The notes under the pieces: generated by a model
The model's database searches: none
What the model was told of the DNA's origin: nothing
Seen by the model: only the letters and a program-made list of their open reading frames with translations
Made by a program: the position numbers and the translations under genes
Source: an uncultured Spirochaetaceae bacterium
Lineage (GTDB): Bacteria; Spirochaetota; Spirochaetia; Sphaerochaetales; Sphaerochaetaceae
Direction of reading: 5' to 3'
Length of the DNA: 53,586 nt
Assembly: GCA_944389155.1 (NCBI GenBank)
Contig: CALXLI010000068.1
Span: forward strand, 1-53,586
Shown here: positions 1-7,917 of the stretch, one piece after another
How the letters are laid out: each line of letters starts with the position of its first letter
How positions within the stretch are numbered: position 1 is the first letter of the stretch

Positions 1-181
1 GAAAAAGGTGTTCTTTTAAAGGAAAGAGGGAAGACAAAGAGCGCATCATATGCCCTTGCTCCGCAGTACACCCCTTGGAAACGGAGCTGAATGCTGCGAT
101 TTCCATTTCTGTCACTTGCAAAAGTGAATGCAAGTTTGAAGAAGTGAATGCAACCCTGCAGAAGTAAATGCAGATCACAAT

Positions 182-433
182 GCTCAGTCCAGAGCACTTG
201 CTTCCGTTAATCGGGGAATGATTACTATGTACTGGGAGATCGGAAGGATTGTCAGTGAAAAGACTGCCTCCGCTGGATAGGAAAAAAGCACAGTATCCTC
301 TCTTTCGGCATTCCTCCAGTCGAAGATGCCTGGTGTAAGTGGTTTTTCGGATAAGAACATCTGGAGAATGAAGCAGTTTTACGAAACTTATATGGGCAAC
401 CAAAAACTCTCTTCGTTTTGGGTTTTCCTCTAA
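182..433 (+). pseudogene. DUF1016 (YhcG-type) nuclease N-terminal remnant
   Basis: One reading frame gives a recognisable DUF1016 N-terminal domain: VNRGMITMYWEIGRIVSEK, then after an in-frame TAG the segment SAFLQSKMPGVSGFSDKN, then IWRMKQFYETY. In the family the stop falls in the G-W-G-K-S stretch, so a Trp codon TGG appears to have become TAG. The frame ends at TAA 431-433, well before the C-terminal PD-(D/E)XK catalytic domain, so no functional nuclease can be made. DUF1016 proteins occur near restriction-modification and toxin-like loci, but no such partner is left here. The 180 bases upstream hold no gene I recognise, only three imperfect copies of GAAGTGAATGCA at 20-21 base spacing (about 126-176). 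Identity from motif recognition only. Confidence 0.7.
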
Positions 434-591
434 CATATAATTGTACACTATTTTGCTAGATAACGTATGAAGCGGAAAAGCCAAAGTCCGTATTCTCAAG
501 AGTTTTTGCTTCTTGCTTTTTTCTAAGAAATCTCCCCATGTTGTGTATTGAATACTTGTGATTGCATCTTCTGTGATTGTCAATCATTGCA

Positions 592-620
592 TTGTTCAGA
601 GCCTTGTATCCTGCTATGAT
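592..620 (+). promoter_or_regulatory. Sigma-70-type promoter of rnd (leaderless)
   Basis: TTGTTC (592-597), a 17-base spacer and TATGAT (615-620). The predicted transcription start falls on the GTG at 627, leaving no room for a Shine-Dalgarno sequence. This is one reason for choosing GTG 627 over the longer frame that begins at GTG 558. Confidence 0.55.
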
Positions 621-626
621 TCCAGC

Positions 627-1505
627 GTGGACTATAGCTATCTTGATACAGATGATAAGATATTGGCGGCAGTAGCGGAATGGGAGAGGAAAGATAGGAT
701 TGCCGTGGACTTTGAGGGAGAATTCAACCTTCATATCTACGGAGAGCATCTTTGCCTTATCCAGGTCTATGATGGGGAGGGATACTTCATAATAGATCCC
801 CGTTCGCAGGGGGTGACGGTGAAGGCGCTTAAGGCTTTCTTCCTATCTTCTGTAGAGAAGGTCTGGTTCGATGCCCAGTCAGATGCTTCTCTTGTCCATA
901 AGAACTATGACACAGCGATTTCCAGCATTTTTGATATAAGGATACTTGCGATGGTTCTTGGCTATACTGGCAATCTCACGGGACTTGAGGAGAAGTATCT
1001 AGGAGTAAAGAGGGAGGGCAGCGGAAGCAAGAAACGCAATCAGAGAGCAAACTGGCTTAATCGTCCGCTCCCTGAATCCCAGATAGAGTACGCTCTTGAG
1101 GATGTGGAATACCTTCTTGCCCTTAAGGAGGTGCTTGTGCCGCTGGTGAGGGATGCTGGATTGGAAGAGAAGGCCATGGCTGAGATGAAGAGGGCCCTGC
1201 AGGTGAAGACGCCCAAACCGGGGTGGAAGAAGATCGGGGACTGGAGAAAGCTCAGCAGGAGGGAGAAGATATACGTGAAGAATATCTTCATTGCCCGCGA
1301 TAAGATCGCAAGGCGTTTCAACGTCCCTGCCTCATTTGTCATGGACAAAAGGCTTATTGTCACGCTTGCATCAGATCCACCTGATAACGTTGATAGGCTT
1401 TCTGCAGTATTGAGAGGGCAGAGCCAGAGATTCATGAAGCTTCTTGTTCCTTCTCTCTGGGAGGCTTTGGAGAGATCAGCGGAAGAAAGTTCCGGCATCA
1501 AATAG
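627..1505 (+). CDS. rnd: Ribonuclease D (DEDDy 3'-5' exonuclease)
   Basis: A 292-residue protein with the DnaQ/DEDDy exonuclease fold near its N-terminus: the D-x-E motif in AVDFEGEF, the second Asp motif in WFDAQSDASL and the Y-x3-D motif in YALEDVEYL. Together these supply the four metal-binding acidic residues and the catalytic Tyr. The C-terminal part (after about residue 185) resembles one HRDC nucleic-acid-binding domain. At under 300 residues it is shorter than E. coli RNase D (375), so it probably lacks the second HRDC domain. RNase D trims tRNA and other stable-RNA 3' ends in the cytoplasm. The frame is open back to 558, but the extra 23 residues have no RBS and match nothing; GTG 627 sits 6 nt after a -10 element. 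It stands alone, with a hairpin plus T-tract about 150 nt downstream. Confidence 0.88.
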   Translation: MDYSYLDTDDKILAAVAEWERKDRIAVDFEGEFNLHIYGEHLCLIQVYDGEGYFIIDPRSQGVTVKALKAFFLSSVEKVWFDAQSDASLVHKNYDTAISSIFDIRILAMVLGYTGNLTGLEEKYLGVKREGSGSKKRNQRANWLNRPLPESQIEYALEDVEYLLALKEVLVPLVRDAGLEEKAMAEMKRALQVKTPKPGWKKIGDWRKLSRREKIYVKNIFIARDKIARRFNVPASFVMDKRLIVTLASDPPDNVDRLSAVLRGQSQRFMKLLVPSLWEALERSAEESSGIK

Positions 1506-1553
1506 CGTTTCGGTGAAATATTAGAATATTTTAAAAAAACGTTAAGTTTTCAT

Positions 1554-1680
1554 TTGCTTTCTATCTTTAGCTGTGAGACAATCATAAAGGTCAGAAGGCT
1601 GATGGACCTAGCAGATTCTGATTTCTCTCAAAAGCAAAAGGGAACAAGGAGGTTGCCGCTGGAATGCCAGCGGTTTTTGT
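1554..1680 (+). ncRNA. Candidate small RNA or leader ending in a terminator
   Basis: This 230-base gap after rnd has a weak promoter-like pair, TTGCTT (1554-1559) and GACAAT (1577-1582), 17 bases apart. A transcript from about 1588 would first fold a small stem (AGGTC against GACCT, about 1587-1610) and end in the strong terminator at 1656-1678. It carries AAGGAGGTT just before the terminator, with no start codon to serve. I recognise no riboswitch or small-RNA family in it. It could equally be the rnd 3' end, or a leader attenuating the gene at 1738. Confidence 0.3.
1656..1680 (+). terminator. Rho-independent terminator
   Basis: Perfect 7-bp stem CCGCTGG (1656-1662) and CCAGCGG (1667-1673), loop AATG, followed directly by TTTTTG. 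Ends rnd or the candidate small RNA. Confidence 0.85.
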
Positions 1681-1690
1681 TTGCCAATAT

Positions 1691-1720
1691 TTGAGCTTCT
1701 TGTAACAATTTCTATATAAT
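1691..1720 (+). promoter_or_regulatory. Promoter of the acidic membrane protein gene
   Basis: TTGAGC (1691-1696), an 18-base spacer and a consensus TATAAT (1715-1720). The start site would lie near 1727, giving a leader of about 11 nt before ATG 1738. Confidence 0.55.
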
Positions 1721-1737
1721 ATTGTTTGATATATGCT

Positions 1738-2469
1738 ATGAGAAGGGCAATTTTTGCATTTGCTATCGCTATTCTGTTTACTTTTACCTCCTGTATAACA
1801 GGGGATAATGTCTTTTCAGCAGAGAGCAGCAGTGCAATGCTTATCAATGCCCTTACTTCAGGTCCATCAGCAAGAACAGAGGAAAGGCCTATCGAGGAAG
1901 TCCTTGCTCCGCCTGATGTGATTGAAACGGCAGCAGAAGAACCTGAACCTGTGCCAGATGCAGCGGAGGAAGATATTACTGTTCCAGCTGCTGCTGTTGC
2001 TGACAGCAAGGACGATGCGGGTGAGCCTGCTGTTATTTTCATTCCTGCTGTTGTGGAGCCTGTCGTTATCCCGGAAGAAGCCCTTCAGGATGATGCCGGA
2101 GTACAGGCTGTCGCTGAGAGCGCTGCAGCTTCGTATTCAGCAGAAGGGGCTGATAATGCACCTCAGATCGTATACGTAGAACGTGAAGATGAGCTTGTGC
2201 ATTACAGCGTGGATGATTGGATGCTCCGCCTGATGATCGTCTCGATTGTCTCTGTGATCCTCTTTACCGCGGCAACTGCTTTGAGAAGCGGCGTGAAGAG
2301 AATGCTCTCAAGGCTTGTTTCCCTGCTGCTTGCCGTTTTGTTTACAGCTGTTCCGTGGATCATTACGGTAGCTATCGCAGGTTTCTCACCGTTCTGGTGC
2401 ATCTATGCAGTGCTTCTGCTTACATATTTCATATTCCGCTCTGAAAATCAGAGGCGAGGTGTTCGATAG
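1738..2469 (+). CDS. Unknown acidic envelope protein with three C-terminal TM helices
   Basis: A 243-residue protein I cannot assign to a family. It starts with a signal-like segment (RRAIFAFAIAILF) ending in FTSC at Cys19, a loose spirochaetal lipobox, so it may be a lipoprotein. Residues 45-150 form a low-complexity linker rich in Glu, Pro, Ala and Val with short acidic blocks. The last 80 residues hold three hydrophobic helices (starting LMIVSIVSVILF, LVSLLLAVLFTAV and WCIYAVLLLTYF) separated by Arg-rich loops. The layout suggests a protein tethered in the inner membrane with a long acidic periplasmic or surface arm. ATG 1738 is preferred over the in-frame TTG 1726, which lies too close to the TATAAT. 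The 3' end overlaps the convergent ROK gene by 41 bases. Confidence 0.65.
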   Translation: MRRAIFAFAIAILFTFTSCITGDNVFSAESSSAMLINALTSGPSARTEERPIEEVLAPPDVIETAAEEPEPVPDAAEEDITVPAAAVADSKDDAGEPAVIFIPAVVEPVVIPEEALQDDAGVQAVAESAAASYSAEGADNAPQIVYVEREDELVHYSVDDWMLRLMIVSIVSVILFTAATALRSGVKRMLSRLVSLLLAVLFTAVPWIITVAIAGFSPFWCIYAVLLLTYFIFRSENQRRGVR

Positions 2470-3490
2470 CAGATAGCTTATCAAGCAGTGTCTTGTGGTA
2501 GAAGAACTCATCGAGGGCTAGTATCGCAGCGCCTTCCCTTGCACCATTGTCTCCTGCTTTTGCCTTGCTTACAGTAACATTCCGGTTAGGGGGAAGCGCA
2601 GATGAAAGCAGTTTCTGGAGGTGTTCGAACATGCTGTCGGGAAGAGCTGATAGCTCTCCTGTTATGACAACGCGATCAGCAGAGAGCGACTGTACAGCCA
2701 TCGCAAGGGCAGCCGCCATTGGACGAATGCCCTCTCTCACGGTTTCAAGCCCATCTGGAGTGCTGATAAGCTCCCTGTAGCTTTTCCTGCCGGATTTCCG
2801 CAGCAGTTCCATACCAGACGCAGCCGCCTCCAGACAGCCTCTTCCTCCGCAGCTGCATTCACCTTCGCGCTGTGAGCGGATATGAGGGAACTGCGGAAGC
2901 GGCATAAGGGTCTTGTCGTGATAGTACACAGCCTCAATCCCATCAGACCATGAGATGAACAGGGTGTTCTCTGCCTCATCCATCCTTTCTATCTCGCTTC
3001 TGCTTTCAGCCTCTGCTCGTTTCAGGACGATCTTCGGTGCATCTATGATTGATGAGATATCCAGATCCTCATTTACGATAGCTATGCCGTATATCTTCAT
3101 GCTATCGCTTCCACGCATCTTCTTTATTGTCCTTTCAAGGTCAGGGTAAAGGTTCTCGGTCCTGGGAAAGCGCTCGAATCTGAGAATCCTTCCTACTGTA
3201 TCCGATACAGCGACAGATATGGCTTTCCTTTTTGCATCAATCGAAAGCACCCTGCCTGAATTTGCCTTTATGGCAAGGCGCATAGCGGGACGGCCCGATG
3301 AGTAAGGGGCTTTGCCAACTTCTTCCAGCAGCCCTTCCTCCACCATTATGTCTATGATCTCTCCGATGGAGACTTTGTTGATCTTAACCTTTCTTGATAT
3401 CTCAGCCTTTGAAAGCTCTTCATGCCGCAGTGCGGAGAGAACTTTCAGCCTGTTTATCTTCCGAGCATTGTCTGGTCTTGAAAAATCCAT
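2429..3490 (-). CDS. ROK-family transcriptional regulator (NagC/XylR type)
   Basis: A 353-residue protein with an N-terminal winged helix-turn-helix (residues 10-65, LSKAEISRKVKINKVSIGEI) followed by the ROK sugar-kinase-like fold. The ROK zinc signature is present as CSCGGRGCLE (about residue 215). NagC and XylR relatives repress sugar genes and release DNA on binding a sugar or sugar phosphate. The ROK catalytic region is diverged, fitting a regulator rather than a kinase. No target is obvious in the neighbourhood; nagB lies 33 kb away. The start ATG has no Shine-Dalgarno sequence and lies 6 nt downstream of TAGAAT, so a leaderless message is likely. Convergent with, and overlapping, the preceding gene. 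Confidence 0.85.
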   Translation of the reverse strand: MDFSRPDNARKINRLKVLSALRHEELSKAEISRKVKINKVSIGEIIDIMVEEGLLEEVGKAPYSSGRPAMRLAIKANSGRVLSIDAKRKAISVAVSDTVGRILRFERFPRTENLYPDLERTIKKMRGSDSMKIYGIAIVNEDLDISSIIDAPKIVLKRAEAESRSEIERMDEAENTLFISWSDGIEAVYYHDKTLMPLPQFPHIRSQREGECSCGGRGCLEAAASGMELLRKSGRKSYRELISTPDGLETVREGIRPMAAALAMAVQSLSADRVVITGELSALPDSMFEHLQKLLSSALPPNRNVTVSKAKAGDNGAREGAAILALDEFFYHKTLLDKLSAIEHLASDFQSGI

Positions 3491-3496
3491 AAGGAT

Positions 3497-3525
3497 ATTC
3501 TACCACAAGCTTGACTGTGACTCTA
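3497..3525 (-). promoter_or_regulatory. Leaderless-type promoter of the ROK gene
   Basis: Read on the minus strand: TAGAGT (3525-3520), 17 bases, TAGAAT (3502-3497), then ATCCTT and the ATG at 3490. The -35 is weak; the -10 is strong. Confidence 0.5.
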
Positions 3526-3552
3526 TTGCCTTAAAATGCTCATTTCCATCTG

Positions 3553-3581
3553 TTGCCGTTTCCTTTTCCCGTTTGTATGTT
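3553..3581 (+). promoter_or_regulatory. Promoter of htpG
   Basis: TTGCCG (3553-3558), 17 bases, TATGTT (3576-3581). The start near 3588 leaves a short leader containing AAAGGGAG as the RBS. I see no CIRCE inverted repeat here, so HrcA control is not supported by the sequence. Confidence 0.5.
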
Positions 3582-3598
3582 TTAAAAGGGAGAAGAAA

Positions 3599-5482
3599 AT
3601 GTCTACAACAAAGAAATTCAAGACTGAGGTTGCCGATCTTCTGCACCTCATCATACATTCACTCTACTCAAACAAGGAGATCTTCCTTCGTGAGCTTATA
3701 TCAAACGCATCGGATGCCATTGATAAACTCAGATATCTGACGCTCACGGATGATGCGCTCAAGGGATTTGCATTCGATCCCCGCATAGATATCTCATTCA
3801 CCGAAGATGGGACAAGGACACTCACTATATCTGATAACGGTATAGGAATGGATGAAGATGACCTGAACAACAATCTTGGTACGATTGCAAGTTCCGGAAC
3901 GAAGAAATTCCTCGCTTCGCTTACAGATGACCAGAAGAAGGATTCCAATCTGATCGGACAGTTCGGCGTTGGTTTCTATTCCGCGTTCATGGTCGCGAGC
4001 AGGATTTCCGTGATAACCCGCAAGGCTGGAAGCGACAAGGCCTACAAGTGGGAGAGCACAGGTGAAAGCTCATACTCCATAGAGGAAGCAGAGAGAGATG
4101 GGCAGGGTACGACAATCACGCTCACCCTTAATGAGGAGGGCGAACAGTTTGCCAATCGCTGGACGCTGGATAATCTCATCAAGAAATACTCTGATAACAT
4201 CGCTTATCCTATATATCTTACATATGACCAGACTCATTACGACAATGACAAGAAGGATGAGAAAGGCGAGCCGGTCAAGAGCGTTGAGAGGAAGACAGAG
4301 CAGATCAACAGCGCGTCTGCACTGTGGAAGAGAAGCAAGAGCAGCATAAAGGAAGAGGAGTACAAGGAGTTCTACAAGAACACCTTCTATGACAGTGAGG
4401 ATCCTCTTTTCTATATCCATACGCAGGCTGAAGGTGCAACTGAGTACACTACGCTTTTCTATGTTCCTGCGACAGCTCCCTTTGATATGTACTATGCCGA
4501 TTACCGTCCAGGCGTCAAGCTTTACGTAAAGCGTGTATATATCACAGATGATGACAAGGATCTTCTTCCTTCATATCTCAGGTTTGTCCGCGGTATCATA
4601 GACAGTGAGGATCTTCCTCTCAATGTCTCCAGGGAAATCCTTCAGGAGAACAAGGTGATGAGAAGCATCCGCAGTGCTTCCGTGAAGAAGCTCCTGGGAG
4701 AGTTCAGGAAGATTGCAGACAACAACCCTGAGCTCTATGCGAAGTTCATCACGCAGTATGGCCGTCCGATGAAGGAAGGTCTTTATTCCGATTATGCCAA
4801 CAAGGATACACTTCTTGAGCTTGTAAGATACAAGTCAAGCGAAGGTGATGGATATGTCTCGCTCAAGCAGTACAAGGAGAGGATGAAAGAGGGTCAGAAA
4901 GCTATCTATTACATCACAGGCGGCAGGGAGGATATCCTCAGGACATCTCCTCTTGTGGCTGCATATAAGGAGAAAGGATATGAAGTCCTGCTTATGTGCG
5001 ATGATATAGATGAGATCGTGGTCGGAATGATAGGTACTTATGATGATGTGCCTTTGAAGGCTATCAACAAGGAAGAGTCAATCGATGATCTCAAGAGCGA
5101 TGATGACAAGAAGAAGGAAGAGGACAAGAAGGGCGTTGCTGATAAGATAAAGACAGCGCTTGGAGATAGAGTCAAGGATGTGCGCGTATCCACACGCCTT
5201 TCCGATGCTCCTGCAGCTGTAATCCTCAGCAATGATGATATGTCCATACAGATGCAGAGGATGATGAAGCAGCTTGGACGCTCGGATCTCCCTGAAGTCA
5301 AGCCTCTTCTTGAAATCAATCCGGATTCGCCGGTGATAAGGAAAATCGAGGAGAGCTCTGATGAGGAATTCATCAGATCCCTTTCTTCCGTGATCCTTGA
5401 CCAGGCACTTCTGGCAGAAGGCGTCATGCCATCTGATTCAGCGGACTTTGTGAAGAACCTTACGAGAATCCTTTCAGTCTGA
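3599..5482 (+). CDS. htpG: Molecular chaperone HtpG (bacterial Hsp90)
   Basis: A 627-residue protein close to the family's usual length (E. coli 624). The GHKL ATPase domain shows RELISNASDAIDKLRYL, DNGIGMDEDDL and GQFGVGFYSAFMVA, the nucleotide-binding motifs of Hsp90. The middle domain carries LPLNVSREILQ with the Arg that reaches the ATP site, and a charged Asp/Lys-rich stretch precedes the C-terminal dimerisation domain. HtpG is a cytosolic ATP-dependent chaperone that remodels late folding intermediates, often with DnaK. The frame is open back to 3536, but ATG 3599 has the AAAGGGAG RBS and the family N-terminus TKKFKTEVADLLHL. Monocistronic, closed by the terminator at 5503. Confidence 0.98.
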   Translation: MSTTKKFKTEVADLLHLIIHSLYSNKEIFLRELISNASDAIDKLRYLTLTDDALKGFAFDPRIDISFTEDGTRTLTISDNGIGMDEDDLNNNLGTIASSGTKKFLASLTDDQKKDSNLIGQFGVGFYSAFMVASRISVITRKAGSDKAYKWESTGESSYSIEEAERDGQGTTITLTLNEEGEQFANRWTLDNLIKKYSDNIAYPIYLTYDQTHYDNDKKDEKGEPVKSVERKTEQINSASALWKRSKSSIKEEEYKEFYKNTFYDSEDPLFYIHTQAEGATEYTTLFYVPATAPFDMYYADYRPGVKLYVKRVYITDDDKDLLPSYLRFVRGIIDSEDLPLNVSREILQENKVMRSIRSASVKKLLGEFRKIADNNPELYAKFITQYGRPMKEGLYSDYANKDTLLELVRYKSSEGDGYVSLKQYKERMKEGQKAIYYITGGREDILRTSPLVAAYKEKGYEVLLMCDDIDEIVVGMIGTYDDVPLKAINKEESIDDLKSDDDKKKEEDKKGVADKIKTALGDRVKDVRVSTRLSDAPAAVILSNDDMSIQMQRMMKQLGRSDLPEVKPLLEINPDSPVIRKIEESSDEEFIRSLSSVILDQALLAEGVMPSDSADFVKNLTRILSV

Positions 5483-5502
5483 GGTTTTTGATGCTATCAT
5501 TG

Positions 5503-5535
5503 AATGGACGGCCAGTGCCGTCCATTTTGTATTTT
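5503..5535 (+). terminator. Rho-independent terminator of htpG
   Basis: Perfect 10-bp stem AATGGACGGC (5503-5512) and GCCGTCCATT (5517-5526) with loop CAGT, followed by TTGTATTTT. Confidence 0.9.
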
Positions 5536-5548
5536 CCAGGAGTCGCCA

Positions 5549-6418
5549 ATGCCGGTACTTACAGCAACAGAGGCAACCAATGATATTCAGGAAATAGGAA
5601 GTGCCATCGATGCAATTGCGGGTGATCTGCACGTTCCAGGCTTCCTGATCACCATTATCCTTTCAATAGCGATATTCATCTGCGCAAAGATCATATCATA
5701 TATTTTCCGTAGGTCATTCAGGAAATTCGCCGCCCGCAATCCAAAGCTTTCGCAGCTTATGGCATCGCTCTTGTGGCGTGTCTGCTCTGTGATTGTATGG
5801 ATGGTCGCCGTGCTTGCCATCCTTGCGCTTTGGGGTATCGATCTTACTCCTGTCATCGCTGGACTTGGAATTACCGGAGTTGTCCTTGGCTTTGCACTTC
5901 AGGAATCCATAAGCTCTCTTTTCAGTGGCTTCATGATAGCCCTTAACGATCCGTTCAGGGTGGGGGACTGGGTTGAGATCGGACAGGATGGAGTTGCGGG
6001 GACCGTTGTTGCGATGGATCTGATGTGCGTTACCCTCACAACCGGCGATAACAAGAAATACACGGTGAACAATAAGTATGTATGGAGCAATACGATCCTG
6101 AATTCATCATATGTAGACAGACGCCGCATCGATATGTCTGTTGATATAGCATATGACATGGATACAGAGAAAGCCAGGAATGTGCTCATGTCCCTTATAT
6201 CTTCCTATCCAGAGGTAATGAAAGATCCAGCTCCGGTTGTTGAAGTCAATAAGTTCGGCGCCAGCGGGATAACCATCATAGTCAGGCCATGGGTCAAGCC
6301 CGGTGATTACTGGAAGATATTCTGGAGATTCAATGCTGAAGTCCTGGGCGTCATGCGTGCCAATGGCCTCGATATGCCTTTCAATCAGCTTGATGTCCAC
6401 ATCATAGGGGAGAAGTGA
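5549..6418 (+). CDS. mscS: Small-conductance mechanosensitive channel, MscS family
   Basis: A 289-residue membrane protein of usual MscS size (E. coli 286). It has three N-terminal TM segments (residues 27-50, 65-90 and the pore helix). The pore helix region reads IAGLGITGVVLGFALQ, with the Gly/Ala packing of TM3, followed by ESISSLFSGFMIAL. The beta domain has DPFRVGDWVEIG, the conserved MscS cytosolic motif, then a C-terminal alpha/beta domain. The channel opens under membrane tension and releases solutes on hypo-osmotic shock. ATG 5549 is preceded by CAGGAG (5538-5543); the upstream extension of the frame to 5504 lies in the htpG terminator. Its stop is directly followed by the end of the decayed DUF1703 gene on the other strand. 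Confidence 0.95.
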   Translation: MPVLTATEATNDIQEIGSAIDAIAGDLHVPGFLITIILSIAIFICAKIISYIFRRSFRKFAARNPKLSQLMASLLWRVCSVIVWMVAVLAILALWGIDLTPVIAGLGITGVVLGFALQESISSLFSGFMIALNDPFRVGDWVEIGQDGVAGTVVAMDLMCVTLTTGDNKKYTVNNKYVWSNTILNSSYVDRRRIDMSVDIAYDMDTEKARNVLMSLISSYPEVMKDPAPVVEVNKFGASGITIIVRPWVKPGDYWKIFWRFNAEVLGVMRANGLDMPFNQLDVHIIGEK

Positions 6419-6421
6419 GTC

Positions 6422-7245
6422 CTAAGACTCACTCTTCCATTCAGCGATCTGTCTGTCCTTTGAGGAGAATGAAATGCCTACAGGGATGATCTCCATGCCC
6501 TTCCTTTCCGCTTTCTCCTCATTCTTTATAGTTGACTCCGTATTTCCTGCCCCTTATCTGAGCGAGGGCCTCATCAGCGCTCCTGTCCGTTTTGAGCTCG
6601 AATATCCATATGTGCCTGCCTGTAAGCAGGACCTCATCAGACCTTCCAGCAGGCCCCCTGTCCTCAGAGACCGCATAAAGCCCTGCCATTATGAATATGG
6701 CATGGAATACAGTATGGTACGACCTCTCCCTGTCTCCTCCCATCAGATCATAGGAGAATGCGGAGAAGTACTCGTCAAGCTTCTCCTTCAGGGCCTCTTC
6801 ATCCCCAGCTGCGGCAGCCCTGATGAATTATGAGAACCAGTGCTCAATGAACATGTCATCCTTTGCATAGCGCGAAAGGAGATTCCCTGCGAACGACGAT
6901 GCGACCTCCCTTTTCGGGAAGCGGAGGAAATAGAGGAACCCATCCTCAGCTCCATTGTCTATCCCTGTTCTCCTCATAGTGTTCGTCTATGGCCTCGCCG
7001 AAGTAGCTAAGGAGCTCATCCTCAGTGTACCCGAACGCTGATGCGAACCTCGGATCCATAGATATGTCCGTAAGGTTGTTCATCTCCGAGAATATCGAGA
7101 GGCTGGAGTACTTTGTAACACCGGTGATGAAGAAGAACCTTATGTACCTTCCGTTGTTCTTTATCCGTGAGTAGAAGTCCCTGAAGTATGACCTCAGGTC
7201 AGAGATGAACTGCTTTCCCTCCGTGACCGCCCTGACTCGCACTTT
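6422..7245 (-). pseudogene. Decayed AAA-ATPase/PD-(D/E)XK (DUF1703) gene
   Basis: The minus strand carries, in order, the middle of the AAA-ATPase_like domain (FFITGVTKYSSLSIFSEMNN, NLTDISMDPRFASAFGYTED), the linker LYFLRFPKREVASSFAGNLL, and the DUF1703 nuclease block GRSDEVLLTG, HIWIFELKTD with the D..E-x-K catalytic pattern. It is broken several ways. The N-terminal part with the Walker A motif is missing upstream of about 7245. A frameshift lies near 6958. A TAA at about 6829 replaces the Ser codon seen in the copy at 53090-53586. Another frameshift near 6520 separates the C-terminal tail GISFSSKDRQIAEWKSES. The block around 6540-6900 is almost identical in DNA to the right-hand copy. Members are often multi-copy in gut bacteria and spirochaetes; their role is unsettled. 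Confidence 0.85.
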
Positions 7246-7292
7246 TGACCAACTTCTGAAGAAAAAAATGAAAATGCTGATGTGATGTATTC

Positions 7293-7892
7293 CTAGTTCT
7301 TGTCCAGTCCTATAAGGAATATCTCAAAGGAATCATCTCTTGAAGCCTTTGGCTTGAATGCTTTTGCTTTCTTGAATATTGCCCTCATTCTTTTGAGAAC
7401 TTCCTGCTCGCCGCCTCCCTGGAATATCTTGATTACAAGATTGCCATGGGTCTTAAGCTGTTCTTCCGCAAGCATTACGACTTGTTCTGCCAGGTACTCT
7501 GATCGAGAGGTATCTACGATCCTGTTTCCAGTAGTCATAGGCGCTGCATCGGATATGATTGCATCATAAGGTCCTTCATCAACTAGTTTTGCCCTTATTT
7601 CCTTTGAGAAGGCATCTCCTGTTATCTCTGTTACAGTAGGGGGCACTGGATCAAGCGAGAGGGGATTGAGATCGCAGGATACTATCTTCCCTTTTTCTTT
7701 TATAAGCTCCCTGTGTGTATATAGCGTCCATGATCCAGGAGCTGCGCCGACATCTAGCACACAGTCACCTGGCTTTATGATGCGATGAGTGCTGTTTATC
7801 TCTTCAAGCTTATATACAGAACGAGCTGGGTAGCCTTCGCTATGAGCCTTCTTCGTAAAGAAGTCTGCCTTGTCTCTTCTTGAAACTGCCAT
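7293..7892 (-). CDS. rlmE: 23S rRNA 2'-O-uridine methyltransferase RlmE (FtsJ/RrmJ)
   Basis: A 199-residue Rossmann methyltransferase of usual FtsJ length (E. coli 209). The SAM-binding motif is VLDVGAAPGSW (about residue 45). The K-D-K-E catalytic set of 2'-O-methyltransferases is complete: Lys in RSVYKLEEI, Asp in AIISDAAP, Lys in LVIKIFQGGG and Glu in SFEIFLIG. RlmE methylates U2552 in the A-loop of 23S rRNA during late 50S assembly, and E. coli rlmE is heat-shock induced. ATG 7892 has no Shine-Dalgarno sequence but lies 6 nt after TAGACT. It is also the first gene downstream of the sigma-54 small RNAs on the same strand, so read-through past their last terminator could feed it. Confidence 0.95.
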   Translation of the reverse strand: MAVSRRDKADFFTKKAHSEGYPARSVYKLEEINSTHRIIKPGDCVLDVGAAPGSWTLYTHRELIKEKGKIVSCDLNPLSLDPVPPTVTEITGDAFSKEIRAKLVDEGPYDAIISDAAPMTTGNRIVDTSRSEYLAEQVVMLAEEQLKTHGNLVIKIFQGGGEQEVLKRMRAIFKKAKAFKPKASRDDSFEIFLIGLDKN

Positions 7893-7898
7893 ATCAAG

Positions 7899-7904
7899 AG
7901 TCTA
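7899..7904 (-). promoter_or_regulatory. Putative -10 element of rlmE
   Basis: Minus-strand TAGACT (7904-7899) lies 6 nt before the rlmE ATG. The -35 position falls in the T-tract of the small-RNA terminator and is poor, so this is a weaker case than the other leaderless promoters. Confidence 0.35.
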
Positions 7905-7917
7905 GTTGATTTCACGA

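Noticed and set aside
3536..3601. CIRCE element for HrcA control of htpG
   Set aside because: The 9-bp inverted repeat with 9-base gap is absent from the short promoter region.
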